Below, in pieces: positions 53,658 to 61,035 of a DNA stretch of 64,000 nt (position 1 is its first letter; each line of letters starts with the position of its first letter). Position numbers and translations under genes: made by a program. Origin of the DNA: Bradyrhizobium oligotrophicum S58 (GTDB taxonomy: Bacteria > Pseudomonadota > Alphaproteobacteria > Rhizobiales > Xanthobacteraceae); NCBI RefSeq assembly GCF_000344805.1, contig NC_020453.1:5241001-5305000 (forward strand), given 5' to 3'. Under the pieces are notes generated by a model. It saw nothing but the letters and a program-made list of their open reading frames with translations. It did no database searches and was not told where the DNA came from.

Positions 53658-54086
53658 ATGATGATGATCCTGCGAAGCGCGGCGCTCGTGGCCGCAGCCC
53701 TGACCCTGGCGAACTGCTGCATGTCGGGGACCGGCTGCTCCGGTCCGCTCGCCTCGGCCACTGCGCCCGCGGCCTCTCCGGCGATGGCCGCTTCGCCCAC
53801 CGTGATACAGGCGCAGCCGACCGCCGCTGCAGCCGACTGGGACGGCCGCGTCGCCTCCTCCGAAGCCGAGGCCGACATGGCGATGGAGCCCGATATCGGC
53901 AGCGCCCCGCGCAAGGGCAGCAAGCGCCGCGGCGATTCCCGGGTCGACGTGATGTCGTCCCAGTCGGGCTCCGGCTATCGCAGCGGCCGCATGACCTATG
54001 AAGAGGAACAGGCGGCCGACCTCGCCGACGAGGCCCGCCTGAAGCAGAAGCTCACGATCTGCCGGAACTGCAGCGCCAACCAATAA
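53658..54086 (+). CDS. Hypothetical exported protein with Cys-rich signal end
   Basis: The protein has 142 aa. The hydrophobic N-terminus (MMMILRSAALVAAALTLANC) could be a lipoprotein signal, with NC/CC around residues 20-21 in place of a strict lipobox. Low-complexity Ala/Pro/Ser follows, then an acidic-basic stretch and a helical end with a CxxC (LTICRNCSANQ). The C-terminal CxxC may bind metal or be redox-active. No family is recognised. Confidence 0.7.
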   Translation: MMMILRSAALVAAALTLANCCMSGTGCSGPLASATAPAASPAMAASPTVIQAQPTAAAADWDGRVASSEAEADMAMEPDIGSAPRKGSKRRGDSRVDVMSSQSGSGYRSGRMTYEEEQAADLADEARLKQKLTICRNCSANQ

Positions 54087-54344
54087 GCCGCTGGCACTGC
54101 TTGGCTTCAGGGCTGACGCCCTGCTCGCTAGAAGACGCCGGTACCGCTGCGCCGGGATCCGACCCGGCTGCCGTTTTTCGGGCTTGCGGACCTCTCTTTT
54201 GTCCGATTTGCTAATAAAGTCTTGCGGTCGGGATCGGACCGCCCAGGCTCGCGTTTGCTGCCTTGCGGGCGTTCCGGCCGCATGCCTTTTCGCCGCTCCA
54301 TTTTTCGGGACGGCTTCCGAAGCTTTTTCGATTAGGGTGGTTTC

Positions 54345-54869
54345 GTGATGAACCCGGTGACGCGCGACACCAGACGCTATCCCGAGAAATCCAGCGCCAG
54401 CGCTGTCAGGAGCTCCCAGCCGATCGCGCTCGCGGCCGCCACCCTCGTGGTGCTGATCGCGGGCATCGGCGGCATCGTGCTGTGGCGAGCCTACGGCGCT
54501 CCGCCTGCCGCCGAGGCCGAACGCGGCGCGGTGACGCGTCAGCTGCAGGCGCGCACGGTGCAGGCCTCCGAGCAGCTCGTGGAGAAGACCAAGGGCCTCG
54601 AAGCCACCCAGCAGGAATCGATCGACCAGCTGCAGATGATGCAGGAGCAGTTGCAGAGCATGCGCCGCCTGCTCGCGGCCCAGCAGGCCGACACCAAGCG
54701 GCTGTCGGACCAGGTCTCGACGTTGAAGGATTCGATCGACGGCCTGCGCCAGTCCTTCGCCAGCACGCAGTCCTCGGAGCAAACCTCGCCGGCGTCGGGT
54801 AACCGCAGCATCCGCGCCCGCGCTCATGCGAGCCGCAGCGGACACCGGCATCGCCGCAGCCGATCCTGA
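54345..54869 (+). CDS. Single-TM coiled-coil hypothetical protein
   Basis: The protein has 174 aa. A basic cytoplasmic N-terminus (MMNPVTRDTRRYPEKSSA) precedes one TM helix (about 27-46, ALAAATLVVLIAGIGGIVLW). Residues 65-140 form a coiled coil (QLVEKTKGLEATQQESIDQL, then DQVSTLKDSIDGLRQSF). The tail is Arg/His/Ser-rich. The stop codon lies inside a 12-bp tandem repeat (TGAGCAGTGAAC twice, 54867-54890), so slippage could change the C-terminus. A role as envelope scaffold is possible but unproven. Confidence 0.8.
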   Translation: MMNPVTRDTRRYPEKSSASAVRSSQPIALAAATLVVLIAGIGGIVLWRAYGAPPAAEAERGAVTRQLQARTVQASEQLVEKTKGLEATQQESIDQLQMMQEQLQSMRRLLAAQQADTKRLSDQVSTLKDSIDGLRQSFASTQSSEQTSPASGNRSIRARAHASRSGHRHRRSRS

Positions 54870-54929
54870 GCAGTGAACTGAGCAGTGAACTCCTGGCTGT
54901 ACTAATCCCGCCGAATTTTCCCGGGGTCT

Positions 54930-54945
54930 TGTGAAGTGCTTCACA
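54930..54945. promoter_or_regulatory. CRP-type palindrome TGTGA-N6-TCACA
   Basis: The 16-bp sequence TGTGAAGTGCTTCACA matches the CRP consensus half-sites exactly on both sides. It lies about 100 bp before a strong terminator and 288 bp before the dienelactone hydrolase. Binding by a CRP/Clr-family regulator is inferred. Confidence 0.5.
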
Positions 54946-54959
54946 GAGCCAGACGGGGA

Positions 54960-55078
54960 TTCGGGCCATCTTGAGTTCACCGGATGGCGAGCCAATTTCA
55001 GGATGGCGCAGGGCCAATTTCAATATCCGGGGCTGGCAAGGTCGTTGGCGCCATACTGCGCCGACGACCTTGTTTTTT
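54960..55078 (+). ncRNA. Candidate small RNA between CRP-like site and terminator
   Basis: The segment between the CRP-type site and the terminator has no credible frame and would give a transcript of about 100-120 nt. No transcription start can be fixed. An alternative is the untranslated 3' end of the gene finishing at 54869. Confidence 0.3.
55037..55078 (+). terminator. Intrinsic terminator
   Basis: CAAGGTCGT pairs with ACGACCTTG, with an inner GGCGC/GCGCC extension and a short loop. TTTTTT follows. Confidence 0.88.
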
Positions 55079-55087
55079 GTAGTTCAC

Positions 55088-55132
55088 CTCTGATCGCCAG
55101 ATCTCTGATCGCAAGATCCCTGATCGCAAGGT
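55088..55132. repeat. 15-bp tandem repeat, three units
   Basis: The unit CTCTGATCGCAAGAT is repeated three times head-to-tail with one or two changes. It lies between the terminator and the dienelactone hydrolase gene. Confidence 0.85.
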
Positions 55133-55233
55133 CTTTGGAACTGCGCTGCGGCGCCGGCCTCTCCGGCTGGTGACTTGCTTTTCCCCGGCACTTCTCTGCT
55201 CAATGCGCGCGTCATCTTTCGAGAGGAGCCCTC

Positions 55234-56121
55234 ATGGCCGCCGACCCTGCACTGACGTCCGATGTCATCGGACTGACCAAAGTCGCCCCGTTCTCGCGCC
55301 GTGGTTTCATGACGGCATCCGCGGCCGTCACGGCCGGCTACACCTTGGCCGCAGGCCCCGTCCGGGCCGAGGTCATCACCACCGACACCAGCGGCCTCAA
55401 TGCAGGCGACGCGAAGGTCAAGGTCGCGGACGGCGAGATGCCGGTCTATTTTGCCAGGCCCGCCAGCGCCAGCAATCCGCCCGTCGTCCTGGTCGCGATG
55501 GAGATCTTCGGCCTGCATCAATACATCAAGGACGTGACGCGCCGTCTCGCCAAGCTCGGCGTCCTCGCGGTCGCGCCGGACTACTACTTCCGCAAGGGCA
55601 CCGACCTCACCAAGATCAGCGAGATCAAGGATCTGCTGCCGATCGTGAATGCGAAGCCTGATGCGGAGCTGCTGTCCGACCTCGACGCGACGGTGGCCTG
55701 GGCCAAGTCACAGGGCGGCGACACCTCGCGACTCGGCATCGTCGGCTTCTGCCGCGGCGGCCGCAACGTGTGGGAATATGCCGCCCACAATGCCGGACTG
55801 AAGGCCGGCGTCGCATTCTACGGTCCGCTGATCGATCCGCCCAATCCGGTCTGGCCGAAGAGCCCGACGCAGCTCGCGCCCGACATGAAGGCGCCCGTGC
55901 TCGGCCTCTATGGCGAAGCCGACACCGGCATTCCCGTCGCCAGCGTGGAGGCGATGAAGGCGGCGCTCGCCGAGCACAAGAAGACCGCGGAGTTCAAGAT
56001 CTATCCCGGCGCGCCGCACGGCTTCCATGCAGACTATCGCCCGAGCTATCGCCAGGAGGCGGCCGAGGACGCCTGGGCGCAGATGCAGGCGTGGTTCAAG
56101 AAGTATGGTGTGCTGAGCTGA
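55234..56121 (+). CDS. Tat-exported dienelactone hydrolase family protein
   Basis: The protein has 295 aa. A twin-arginine signal (SRRGFMTASAAVTAGYTLAA) means it is exported folded, which is unusual for this mostly cytoplasmic family but common in this lineage. The dienelactone-hydrolase catalytic set is Glu90 (VAMEIFG), Cys173 (GFCRGGR), Asp230 (YGEADTG) and His262 (APHGFHADY). Short-chain ester or lactone hydrolysis in the periplasm is expected. GAGAGGAG lies upstream of the ATG. Family A/B repeat fragments follow the stop. Confidence 0.93.
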   Translation: MAADPALTSDVIGLTKVAPFSRRGFMTASAAVTAGYTLAAGPVRAEVITTDTSGLNAGDAKVKVADGEMPVYFARPASASNPPVVLVAMEIFGLHQYIKDVTRRLAKLGVLAVAPDYYFRKGTDLTKISEIKDLLPIVNAKPDAELLSDLDATVAWAKSQGGDTSRLGIVGFCRGGRNVWEYAAHNAGLKAGVAFYGPLIDPPNPVWPKSPTQLAPDMKAPVLGLYGEADTGIPVASVEAMKAALAEHKKTAEFKIYPGAPHGFHADYRPSYRQEAAEDAWAQMQAWFKKYGVLS

Positions 56122-56139
56122 GGCGACGGCCTCGGAGCC

Positions 56140-56208
56140 GTAGCCCGGGCGAGCGCAGCGACACCGGGGACGGACCGTCCCCGCATCGCGCTCTCGCCTT
56201 CGCCCTCC
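56140..56208. repeat. Degenerate family A repeat fragment
   Basis: It starts GTAGCCCGGGCGAGCGCAGC and contains GGGGACGGACCGTCCCC. The right arm is eroded (CTCGCCTTCGCCC). Confidence 0.5.
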
Positions 56209-56256
56209 AGTTGACGCTCATGCGGACCACGCGACTGCGCCCGTTGCGCTTCTCCG

Positions 56257-56367
56257 CCATTGCGATCGCAGCGAAATAGTCCAGGCTGCCTCCGCAGAGA
56301 GATTCTGGATTGCTTCCGCCGACGGCCGTTGGGTGTCGGCGGACACGTCGCCGCGTTCGCAATGACG
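56257..56367. repeat. Degenerate family B repeat with insertion
   Basis: Left part CATTGCGATCGCAGCGAAA, middle TCTGGATTGCTTCCGCCGAC and right end TTCGCAATGACGCG match the family B arms. An extra hairpin (CCGACGGCCG..GTCGGCGG) lies in the right arm. Confidence 0.55.
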
Positions 56368-56437
56368 CGAAAGAGCGCGTGCCGGCGAAATGTCCCGCAT
56401 GTCGCTTCGCCCATGCAGGTTACGATGGCGCCGCGCG

Positions 56438-56578
56438 TCAGCGCTGCCGGCGAACCTTCGCCGGCTGCCGGGCGCCTTGCTCGAGCTCCCACACCATCCA
56501 GACCAGCGCGATGCCCAGGCTGAAGACGACGCCCATGAAAAGGAAGGTGAGTTCAGGGGATGTGAGTGAGTTCATCAT
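56438..56578 (-). CDS. 46-aa single-pass membrane protein
   Basis: It starts MMNSLTSPELTFLFMGVVFS, followed by LGIALVWMVWELEQGARQ and a basic end (PAKVRRQR). A clean TM helix spans about residues 11-31. The shape (N-out, basic C-in) and the 300-bp empty surroundings support a real small gene. The Shine-Dalgarno sequence is weak. The second ATG is an equally possible start. Confidence 0.55.
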   Translation of the reverse strand: MMNSLTSPELTFLFMGVVFSLGIALVWMVWELEQGARQPAKVRRQR

Positions 56579-56719
56579 GCCTGGATCCCATGCAAGCGTT
56601 ACGCCAGCTCTTTCTCCATTGCCGCTCTGTTGCTCACTGCGGCAGGAAAATCGTGACGAGATATCGTTAAGGCGAAGTGACTGGCCAACGCGTCACCCCG
56701 CCCCGAGGTTCACCTCAGT

Positions 56720-57028
56720 TCACTCGCAGACTTCGACGGGTCGCGTGCGCCAGCCGTGCGCTGTCCGCACGCGCTTGCGGATCACGTAGCAGCCGCCGAG
56801 ATCCTCATAGGTGTAGGGGTAGTAGTAGCCCGGATAGCCACCATAATAGGGATAGCCGAACCCGAAGCCGATCCCGAATCCCGGTCCAAAGCCGCCAAAT
56901 CCGTGATGGCCGAAGCCATGATAAAAGCCACCGCCGTGGTGAAAGCCGCCGCGCGCCGACGCCGTGACGGGGACCATCATCAACGCGATCACGCCGCCAG
57001 CCAGCAATCCCATCCATCTCTTGCGCAT
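56720..57028 (-). CDS. Secreted Gly/Tyr/His-rich hypothetical protein
   Basis: The ATG at 57028, preceded by GGAGACGGATCG, gives 102 aa. The signal peptide (RWMGLLAGGVIALMMVPVTA) is followed by a Gly/His/Phe/Tyr-rich stretch (GGFHHGGGFYHGFGHHGFGG, then YPYYGGYPGYYYPYTYEDLG). A conserved C-terminal module CYVIRKRVRTAHGWRTRPVE-VC has two cysteines. Such short surface or periplasmic proteins are common in Bradyrhizobium. The function is unknown. Confidence 0.82.
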   Translation of the reverse strand: MRKRWMGLLAGGVIALMMVPVTASARGGFHHGGGFYHGFGHHGFGGFGPGFGIGFGFGYPYYGGYPGYYYPYTYEDLGGCYVIRKRVRTAHGWRTRPVEVCE

Positions 57029-57189
57029 CGATCCGTCTCCAAATTGCAGGCAGCCCAACTCAACAGGCAATGACACTGGTCATTACACGCTGGTCTCTTA
57101 AACCCTGATTTGGAACAGCTCGCGGGCAACGATGCTCACATCTGCGCGATCGGGTATCCGGATGTCACCACGACGGGCGGCGGCAACAA

Positions 57190-57720
57190 TCAGCAACCGC
57201 GGCAGATGCTTTTGACCTTCTGGTCGACCTTCTGATTCTCCTGCTGAATCTCGACATCACCGGCCTGGTTCGGTCCGGTCGCGCCGGTGCCGCCGGCCCC
57301 GCGACCTGATCCGGTGGTCACGCCGGAATTGCCTGACGCAGATCCGGCGCCGCTCGCGCCAGAGCCCGATGACTGCGCGGTGCCGAGGCTGTTGGTGCCG
57401 TTGGCGTCGGTCGCGCCCGGCTGGGACAGCCGCGCGCCATTGCCGGCGCCGTTCAAATCGCTCGTGTTGCCGAGGCCGGCGGCGTTGCCCGAAGCCGCGC
57501 CACTCGTCCCGGTGCCGGCGGTGCCTGTCGTCGTACCCGAACTCGGCGCGCCGGCCGTGCCGCCGGCTGTCCCGCCGCTCGCACTGCTCGCAGCACCGCC
57601 ACCGGCCGCTCCGCCGCCAGCACCGCCTCCCCCGCCGCCACCACCACCTTGCGCAAACACGGCGGTGGCCGTGGTGAGACCTGCAATCAGGATCAGCATG
57701 CTCAACGAATGTCTGGCCAT
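57190..57720 (-). CDS. Secreted Gly/Ala/Ser-rich low-complexity protein
   Basis: The protein has 176 aa. The signal peptide MARHSLSMLILIAGLTTATA is followed by a nine-glycine run and about 120 residues of Gly/Ala/Ser/Thr low complexity. The last 20 residues (QQENQKVDQKVKSICRGC) are charged and end in CxxC. The DNA repeats make slippage likely. Such proteins are usually poorly conserved outside the genus. Function is unknown. Confidence 0.78.
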   Translation of the reverse strand: MARHSLSMLILIAGLTTATAVFAQGGGGGGGGGAGGGAAGGGAASSASGGTAGGTAGAPSSGTTTGTAGTGTSGAASGNAAGLGNTSDLNGAGNGARLSQPGATDANGTNSLGTAQSSGSGASGAGSASGNSGVTTGSGRGAGGTGATGPNQAGDVEIQQENQKVDQKVKSICRGC

Positions 57721-57795
57721 CGGATGGTCTCCCTTTAGACTTCAACCCGACCGGGCAGACCGCGTTCCGGAACGAATGTGGATCGGAGGGGATTG

Positions 57796-58053
57796 ATGAG
57801 GCGAGGAGAGCAAGGGTCTGTGCGGAAGCTGATCGCCTTCGACGAGGACACGTTCGACAAGCTCAAGCAGCTCGGCCGTGATCAGATGCTCAGCCTGCAG
57901 GACCTCGCCGACGAGGCCTTCATGGACCTGCTCGAGAAGCACGGCGTGCCGGCCGACCTGAAGGATGCCTTGCGCAAGAGCGCGGCTGACGCCGGCGACA
58001 GCACAGCAAAGGCCGGGCGCAAACCGAGGAAGAGGAGCAAGACGGCAGCATGA
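57796..58053 (+). CDS. Small basic protein, possible ribbon-helix-helix
   Basis: ATG at 57796 after GGAGGGGATTG gives 85 aa; a start six codons earlier is less likely. A short strand followed by two helices (SVRKLIAFDEDTFDKLKQLG, then LQDLADEAFMDLLEKHGV) resembles an RHH DNA-binding fold. The Lys/Arg tail (KAGRKPRKRSKTAA) fits nucleic-acid binding. It overlaps the next start by 4 bp (ATGA), so the two are translationally coupled and may work together. Confidence 0.8.
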   Translation: MRRGEQGSVRKLIAFDEDTFDKLKQLGRDQMLSLQDLADEAFMDLLEKHGVPADLKDALRKSAADAGDSTAKAGRKPRKRSKTAA

Positions 58054-58217
58054 GCACCGACCCCGATCCGTTCGAGCAGGGCGAGCGCGCCGCGCGCGAG
58101 AACATTCCGGCCGAGGCCAATCCCTATCAGGACGGCAGCGAGCAACATGCGCTCTGGGCGAGCGGCCATGAACGCATCGCCAGTGCCCGCGAGGCCGGAG
58201 AGTCGGAAGGAACGTGA
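58050..58217 (+). CDS. 55-aa Rmf/CrpP-like protein
   Basis: It begins MSTDPDPFEQGERAARENIP and contains AEANPYQDGSEQHALWASGH. The pattern 'F.QG..AAREN..A..NPY..G..EH..W..GHE' recalls ribosome modulation factor and CrpP-like proteins (A...G...NPY.....W..G). Rmf causes 100S ribosome dimers in resting cells; CrpP-like members have been tied to fluoroquinolone effects. The match is from memory and partial, so function is only a suggestion. It overlaps the RHH-like gene by 4 bp, a coupled pair. Confidence 0.7.
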   Translation: MSTDPDPFEQGERAARENIPAEANPYQDGSEQHALWASGHERIASAREAGESEGT

Positions 58218-58272
58218 CGAGCATAGGTCGACCAGGCCGTCATCGGGGTCGACGCGCGCGACGCTCTCGGTC

Positions 58273-58803
58273 TCAGCCGATCTTCTTCAGGCCCTTGGTG
58301 TAGCGCGGTCCCTTGGCGACATAGGCTTTGGCCGCGATCCCCATCCGCTCGACCTGCGCCGGCTCGAGCGTGCGGACGACGCGGGCGGGCGCACCGATGA
58401 TCAGCGCGTATTCCGGGAAGTCCTTGCCTTCGGTGATGATGGCGCCGGCGCCGACGACGCTGCCGCGGCGGATGTGGGCGCCATTCATGACGATGGAGCC
58501 CATCCCGATCAGCGCGTCATCCTCGACGGTGCAGCCGTGCAGGATCACGTTGTGGCCGACCGTGACGTTCCTGCCGACCCGCAGCGGGAAGCCGGGGTCG
58601 ACATGGCAGGTGGCGTTGTCCTGGATGTTGGAGCCGTCGCCGATCTCGATCCGGTCATTGTCGCCGCGAATGACGGCGCCGAACCAGACGGTGACCTCAG
58701 CGCCAAGCTTCACGCGTCCGATCACCGTCGCATTGTCGGCGATGTAGTAGTTGCCGTCGGCCGGCAACTCGGGCGCCTGCCCGTCGAGTTCGTAGATGGC
58801 CAT
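58273..58803 (-). CDS. Gamma-carbonic anhydrase family protein
   Basis: The ATG at 58803 gives 176 aa. Left-handed beta-helix hexapeptide repeats run through most of the chain (VIGRVKLGAEVTVWFGAVIR and so on). The three metal His residues of the Cam/YrdA family are present: His67 (ATCHVDPG), His84 and His89 (GHNVILHGC). A trimeric metalloenzyme or acyl-transferase-like protein is expected in the cytoplasm. True carbonic anhydrase activity varies in this family. Convergent with the Rmf-like pair. Confidence 0.94.
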   Translation of the reverse strand: MAIYELDGQAPELPADGNYYIADNATVIGRVKLGAEVTVWFGAVIRGDNDRIEIGDGSNIQDNATCHVDPGFPLRVGRNVTVGHNVILHGCTVEDDALIGMGSIVMNGAHIRRGSVVGAGAIITEGKDFPEYALIIGAPARVVRTLEPAQVERMGIAAKAYVAKGPRYTKGLKKIG

Positions 58804-58888
58804 CAAGGTCTCCCGTTCGCAAGGTGACCTTGGCACAGCCCATCGAGCGAATTCAAGCAACGGCGCCGACGCCCGGCGCGAGATGGAA

Positions 58889-59218
58889 CTAGGCCAGCAC
58901 GCCCGCGGCGCGCAGGGTCATCACGATGAAGGTGCCGGACATCATGCTCCAGAAGCCGGCGATCACGGTCGCCAGCATGACGAACTCGAAGCGGCGGCGC
59001 TCGATGCGGGCACCGCGCAGGGTGTTGCGCATGATGATGAAGGGGGCCGCGAACACCAGGAAGGGCACGGCAGCGAAGCGGCGTGGCGTGACGCCCTCCT
59101 GCAGCAGCTCGAAACCGGGGGGACGCTCGGCATAGACCTGATAGCCGCTGGCCAAGGCGCCGGCCAAGGCGAAACCGATGAGGAGCGAGAACAGGGAATT
59201 GAACGCTTCTGCCGACAT
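58889..59218 (-). CDS. Small membrane protein (possibly DUF6949)
   Basis: The ATG at 59218 gives 109 aa; the longer frame upstream has no start site support. Three TM helices are visible (about 5-25 SLFSLLIGFALAGALASGY; 49-66 FAAVPFLVFAAPFIIMRN; 80-102 LATVIAGFWSMMSGTFIVMT). A conserved loop YAERPPGFELLQEGVTPRRF lies between the first two. I tentatively recall the DUF6949 label for it. The function is unknown. It sits between the gamma-carbonic anhydrase and an uncharacterised membrane-anchored protein gene. Confidence 0.82.
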   Translation of the reverse strand: MSAEAFNSLFSLLIGFALAGALASGYQVYAERPPGFELLQEGVTPRRFAAVPFLVFAAPFIIMRNTLRGARIERRRFEFVMLATVIAGFWSMMSGTFIVMTLRAAGVLA

Positions 59219-59439
59219 CGTACGCACCCACACACTTGCAAAACTGCCCGGTGTGCTGGTTTGGCAAAATCGCAGGCCCGCCGCCACATTATCCTTAAGG
59301 AAGGGTTAACCCCGGCCATGTGCGGCGCGCGGCCGCCTGCCGGCAAGATTCTGCAGAAAACCGCATTGACGTGGCATAGTCGCGCTGATTCGCCCTGAGA
59401 TCCCTTGCCCTCATTCCCCTGCCCCCATTCCCCTGCTCC

Positions 59440-60138
59440 ATGACGATGTTTTCGGTCAGAAGTGCTCGCTGTTCGAACGGACATGGCCACGCCGTGCCGA
59501 TCGTTGTCGGCTGCGTGCTGGCCGCGTCCGCGGTGGCGCTGGTCGCCTATCTGCTGTGGCCGACATGGCGCGCCACGGCCTTCAAGGGGCCCGAGCGTCT
59601 GCCGGTCAGCATCGGCGGCACCCTGTTCAACGTGCCGTCGGCGGCGATCCGGGTGAAGATCCAGCGCCACACCGGCCCGCAGGAGCGCGTCGATCTCGGC
59701 TTCGACTATCCGTCGCTGACGCCGCCCGAAGCGCCGCATCACGTCAGTGCCGACCAGATCGACCAGGCGCCGCACCCGATCGATCGCATCTTCGTGTCGA
59801 TCTCTGCGCATCATGATGCGATGTCGCCCGAGACGCGGCTGAAGACGATCTATCCGCGCTATCTGAACCCCGCCGCGGTCTCGGTGCAGGACGGATTGAC
59901 GATGCGCGGCTTCCGCGCCGGCACGCCCTATGATGTCGAGGATCTGTTCGTGGCCGAGCAGCCGGCGCTGGTCGCGCGCTGCACCCGCGACGCCGCCACG
60001 CCGGGCATGTGCCTCAGCGAACGCCGCGTCGAGGGCGCCGATCTCGTGTTTCGATTTCCGCGCAGCTGGCTGTCGCAATGGCAGGACGTCACCGCCGCCA
60101 TGGACCGGCTGACGGCGCAGATGCATGCGGTGAAGTAG
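59440..60138 (+). CDS. Membrane-anchored hypothetical protein
   Basis: The protein has 232 aa. A single TM helix (about 19-41, PIVVGCVLAASAVALVAYLL) anchors a periplasmic domain. Conserved-looking parts are GPERLPVSIGGTLFNVPSAA, then LGFDYPSLTPPEAPH and FVSISAHHDAMSPETRLKTI. The domain ends RFPRSWLSQWQDVTAAMDRL. Two cysteines in the second half (RCTRDA.., GMCLSE) may pair. No enzyme motif is visible. It appears genus-restricted. A family A repeat follows 9 bp after the stop. Confidence 0.82.
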   Translation: MTMFSVRSARCSNGHGHAVPIVVGCVLAASAVALVAYLLWPTWRATAFKGPERLPVSIGGTLFNVPSAAIRVKIQRHTGPQERVDLGFDYPSLTPPEAPHHVSADQIDQAPHPIDRIFVSISAHHDAMSPETRLKTIYPRYLNPAAVSVQDGLTMRGFRAGTPYDVEDLFVAEQPALVARCTRDAATPGMCLSERRVEGADLVFRFPRSWLSQWQDVTAAMDRLTAQMHAVK

Positions 60139-60146
60139 TTGGTGCC

Positions 60147-60229
60147 GTAGCCCGGATGAGCGCAGCGACATCCGGAGTCTCCCGTGCAACGCGTGTGAAC
60201 CTGGATGTCGCTACGCTCATCCAGGCTAC
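60147..60229. repeat. Family A palindromic repeat, copy 6
   Basis: GTAGCCCGGATGAGC ... GCTCATCCAGGCTAC with inner arms GACATCCGGAGT and ACCTGGATGTC. Confidence 0.88.
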
Positions 60230-60311
60230 GCGATGCGTGCCTTCCGACTAATTTCAGCTCATATCCACAGCGCTTGAATGTCGGATGGATCGGAGCGGTG
60301 CTCATGACTGC

Positions 60312-60468
60312 GCCCTCTCCCCTTGCGGGAGAGGGCATGTAGGACAGAGCCGCAAACGCGCTTGGGTGAGGGGTATGCCTCGACGAGCGCAGCTCGAGGA
60401 GAGATACCCCTCACCCAAGCGAGCAAGTTGATGGGCCGGTGTAGCCCTCTCCCGCAAGGGGAGAGGGC
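60312..60468. repeat. Nested inverted repeat of 157 bp (family D)
   Basis: The 25-bp outer arms (60312-60336 and 60444-60468, start GCCCTCTCCCC) are perfect reverse complements, and each also folds on itself. The 18-bp inner arms (60359-60376 and 60404-60421, CGCTTGGGTGAGGGGTAT) are likewise perfect. It lies downstream of both the hypothetical gene and DUF3126. Confidence 0.9.
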
Positions 60469-60552
60469 ACATTAACTTGCACCGCGCCTGCACTGGCACT
60501 GCGCCTGAACCGCGCCTGATCGTGGTGCGTTCTCAAGCGCTGCGCAATTTGA

Positions 60553-60765
60553 CTACTCCACCAAATCGTCTTCCAGAATAGCCATCTGGAACTGGAACGA
60601 GCGATCGTCGTCCTCATCGTCGACGAACAGCACGCCGATGAACTCCTCGCCGATATAGACTTCGGCTGAGTCTTCCTTCTTCGGCCGCGGCACCACGCGG
60701 ATCTTGGGATTGCCGAACACGCGCTTCAGATATGCGTCGAGCTTCCTGACTTCCTGAACGTCCAC
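60553..60765 (-). CDS. DUF3126 family protein
   Basis: The protein has 70 aa, is acidic and has no signal or TM. The sequence MDVQEVRKLDAYLKRVFGNP, then KIRVVPRPKKEDSAEVYIGE and EFIGVLFVDDEDDDRSFQFQ, is the complete DUF3126 domain. It is a small alphaproteobacterial family that often lies next to cysE, as here (cysE 270 bp upstream on the same strand). The role is unknown; co-occurrence hints at cysteine or sulfur metabolism. Confidence 0.93.
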   Translation of the reverse strand: MDVQEVRKLDAYLKRVFGNPKIRVVPRPKKEDSAEVYIGEEFIGVLFVDDEDDDRSFQFQMAILEDDLVE

Positions 60766-61035
60766 GGGTGATCTCCAATCGCAGCGGGGTTTGCATGGTG
60801 TTGAACGCGTGACGAGGCGATTGCGCCTCTGTCCTTGAGCTCGACATTCCAGCCCGTCGATGTTGGCGAGGCAGCGCCAGCTTCATCGAACGGACGTGAA
60901 AGGAACGCCGTGGATCTCACTTCATTCCGCCGCGGCAGCGGCGGATCGTCAAATCCACGGACGGTCGATGTGTTGGCACGAAATCCCGCTATTGAAAAGC
61001 TCTTGACTTCGAGATTGCAGCGCGCGCGTCGTGGC

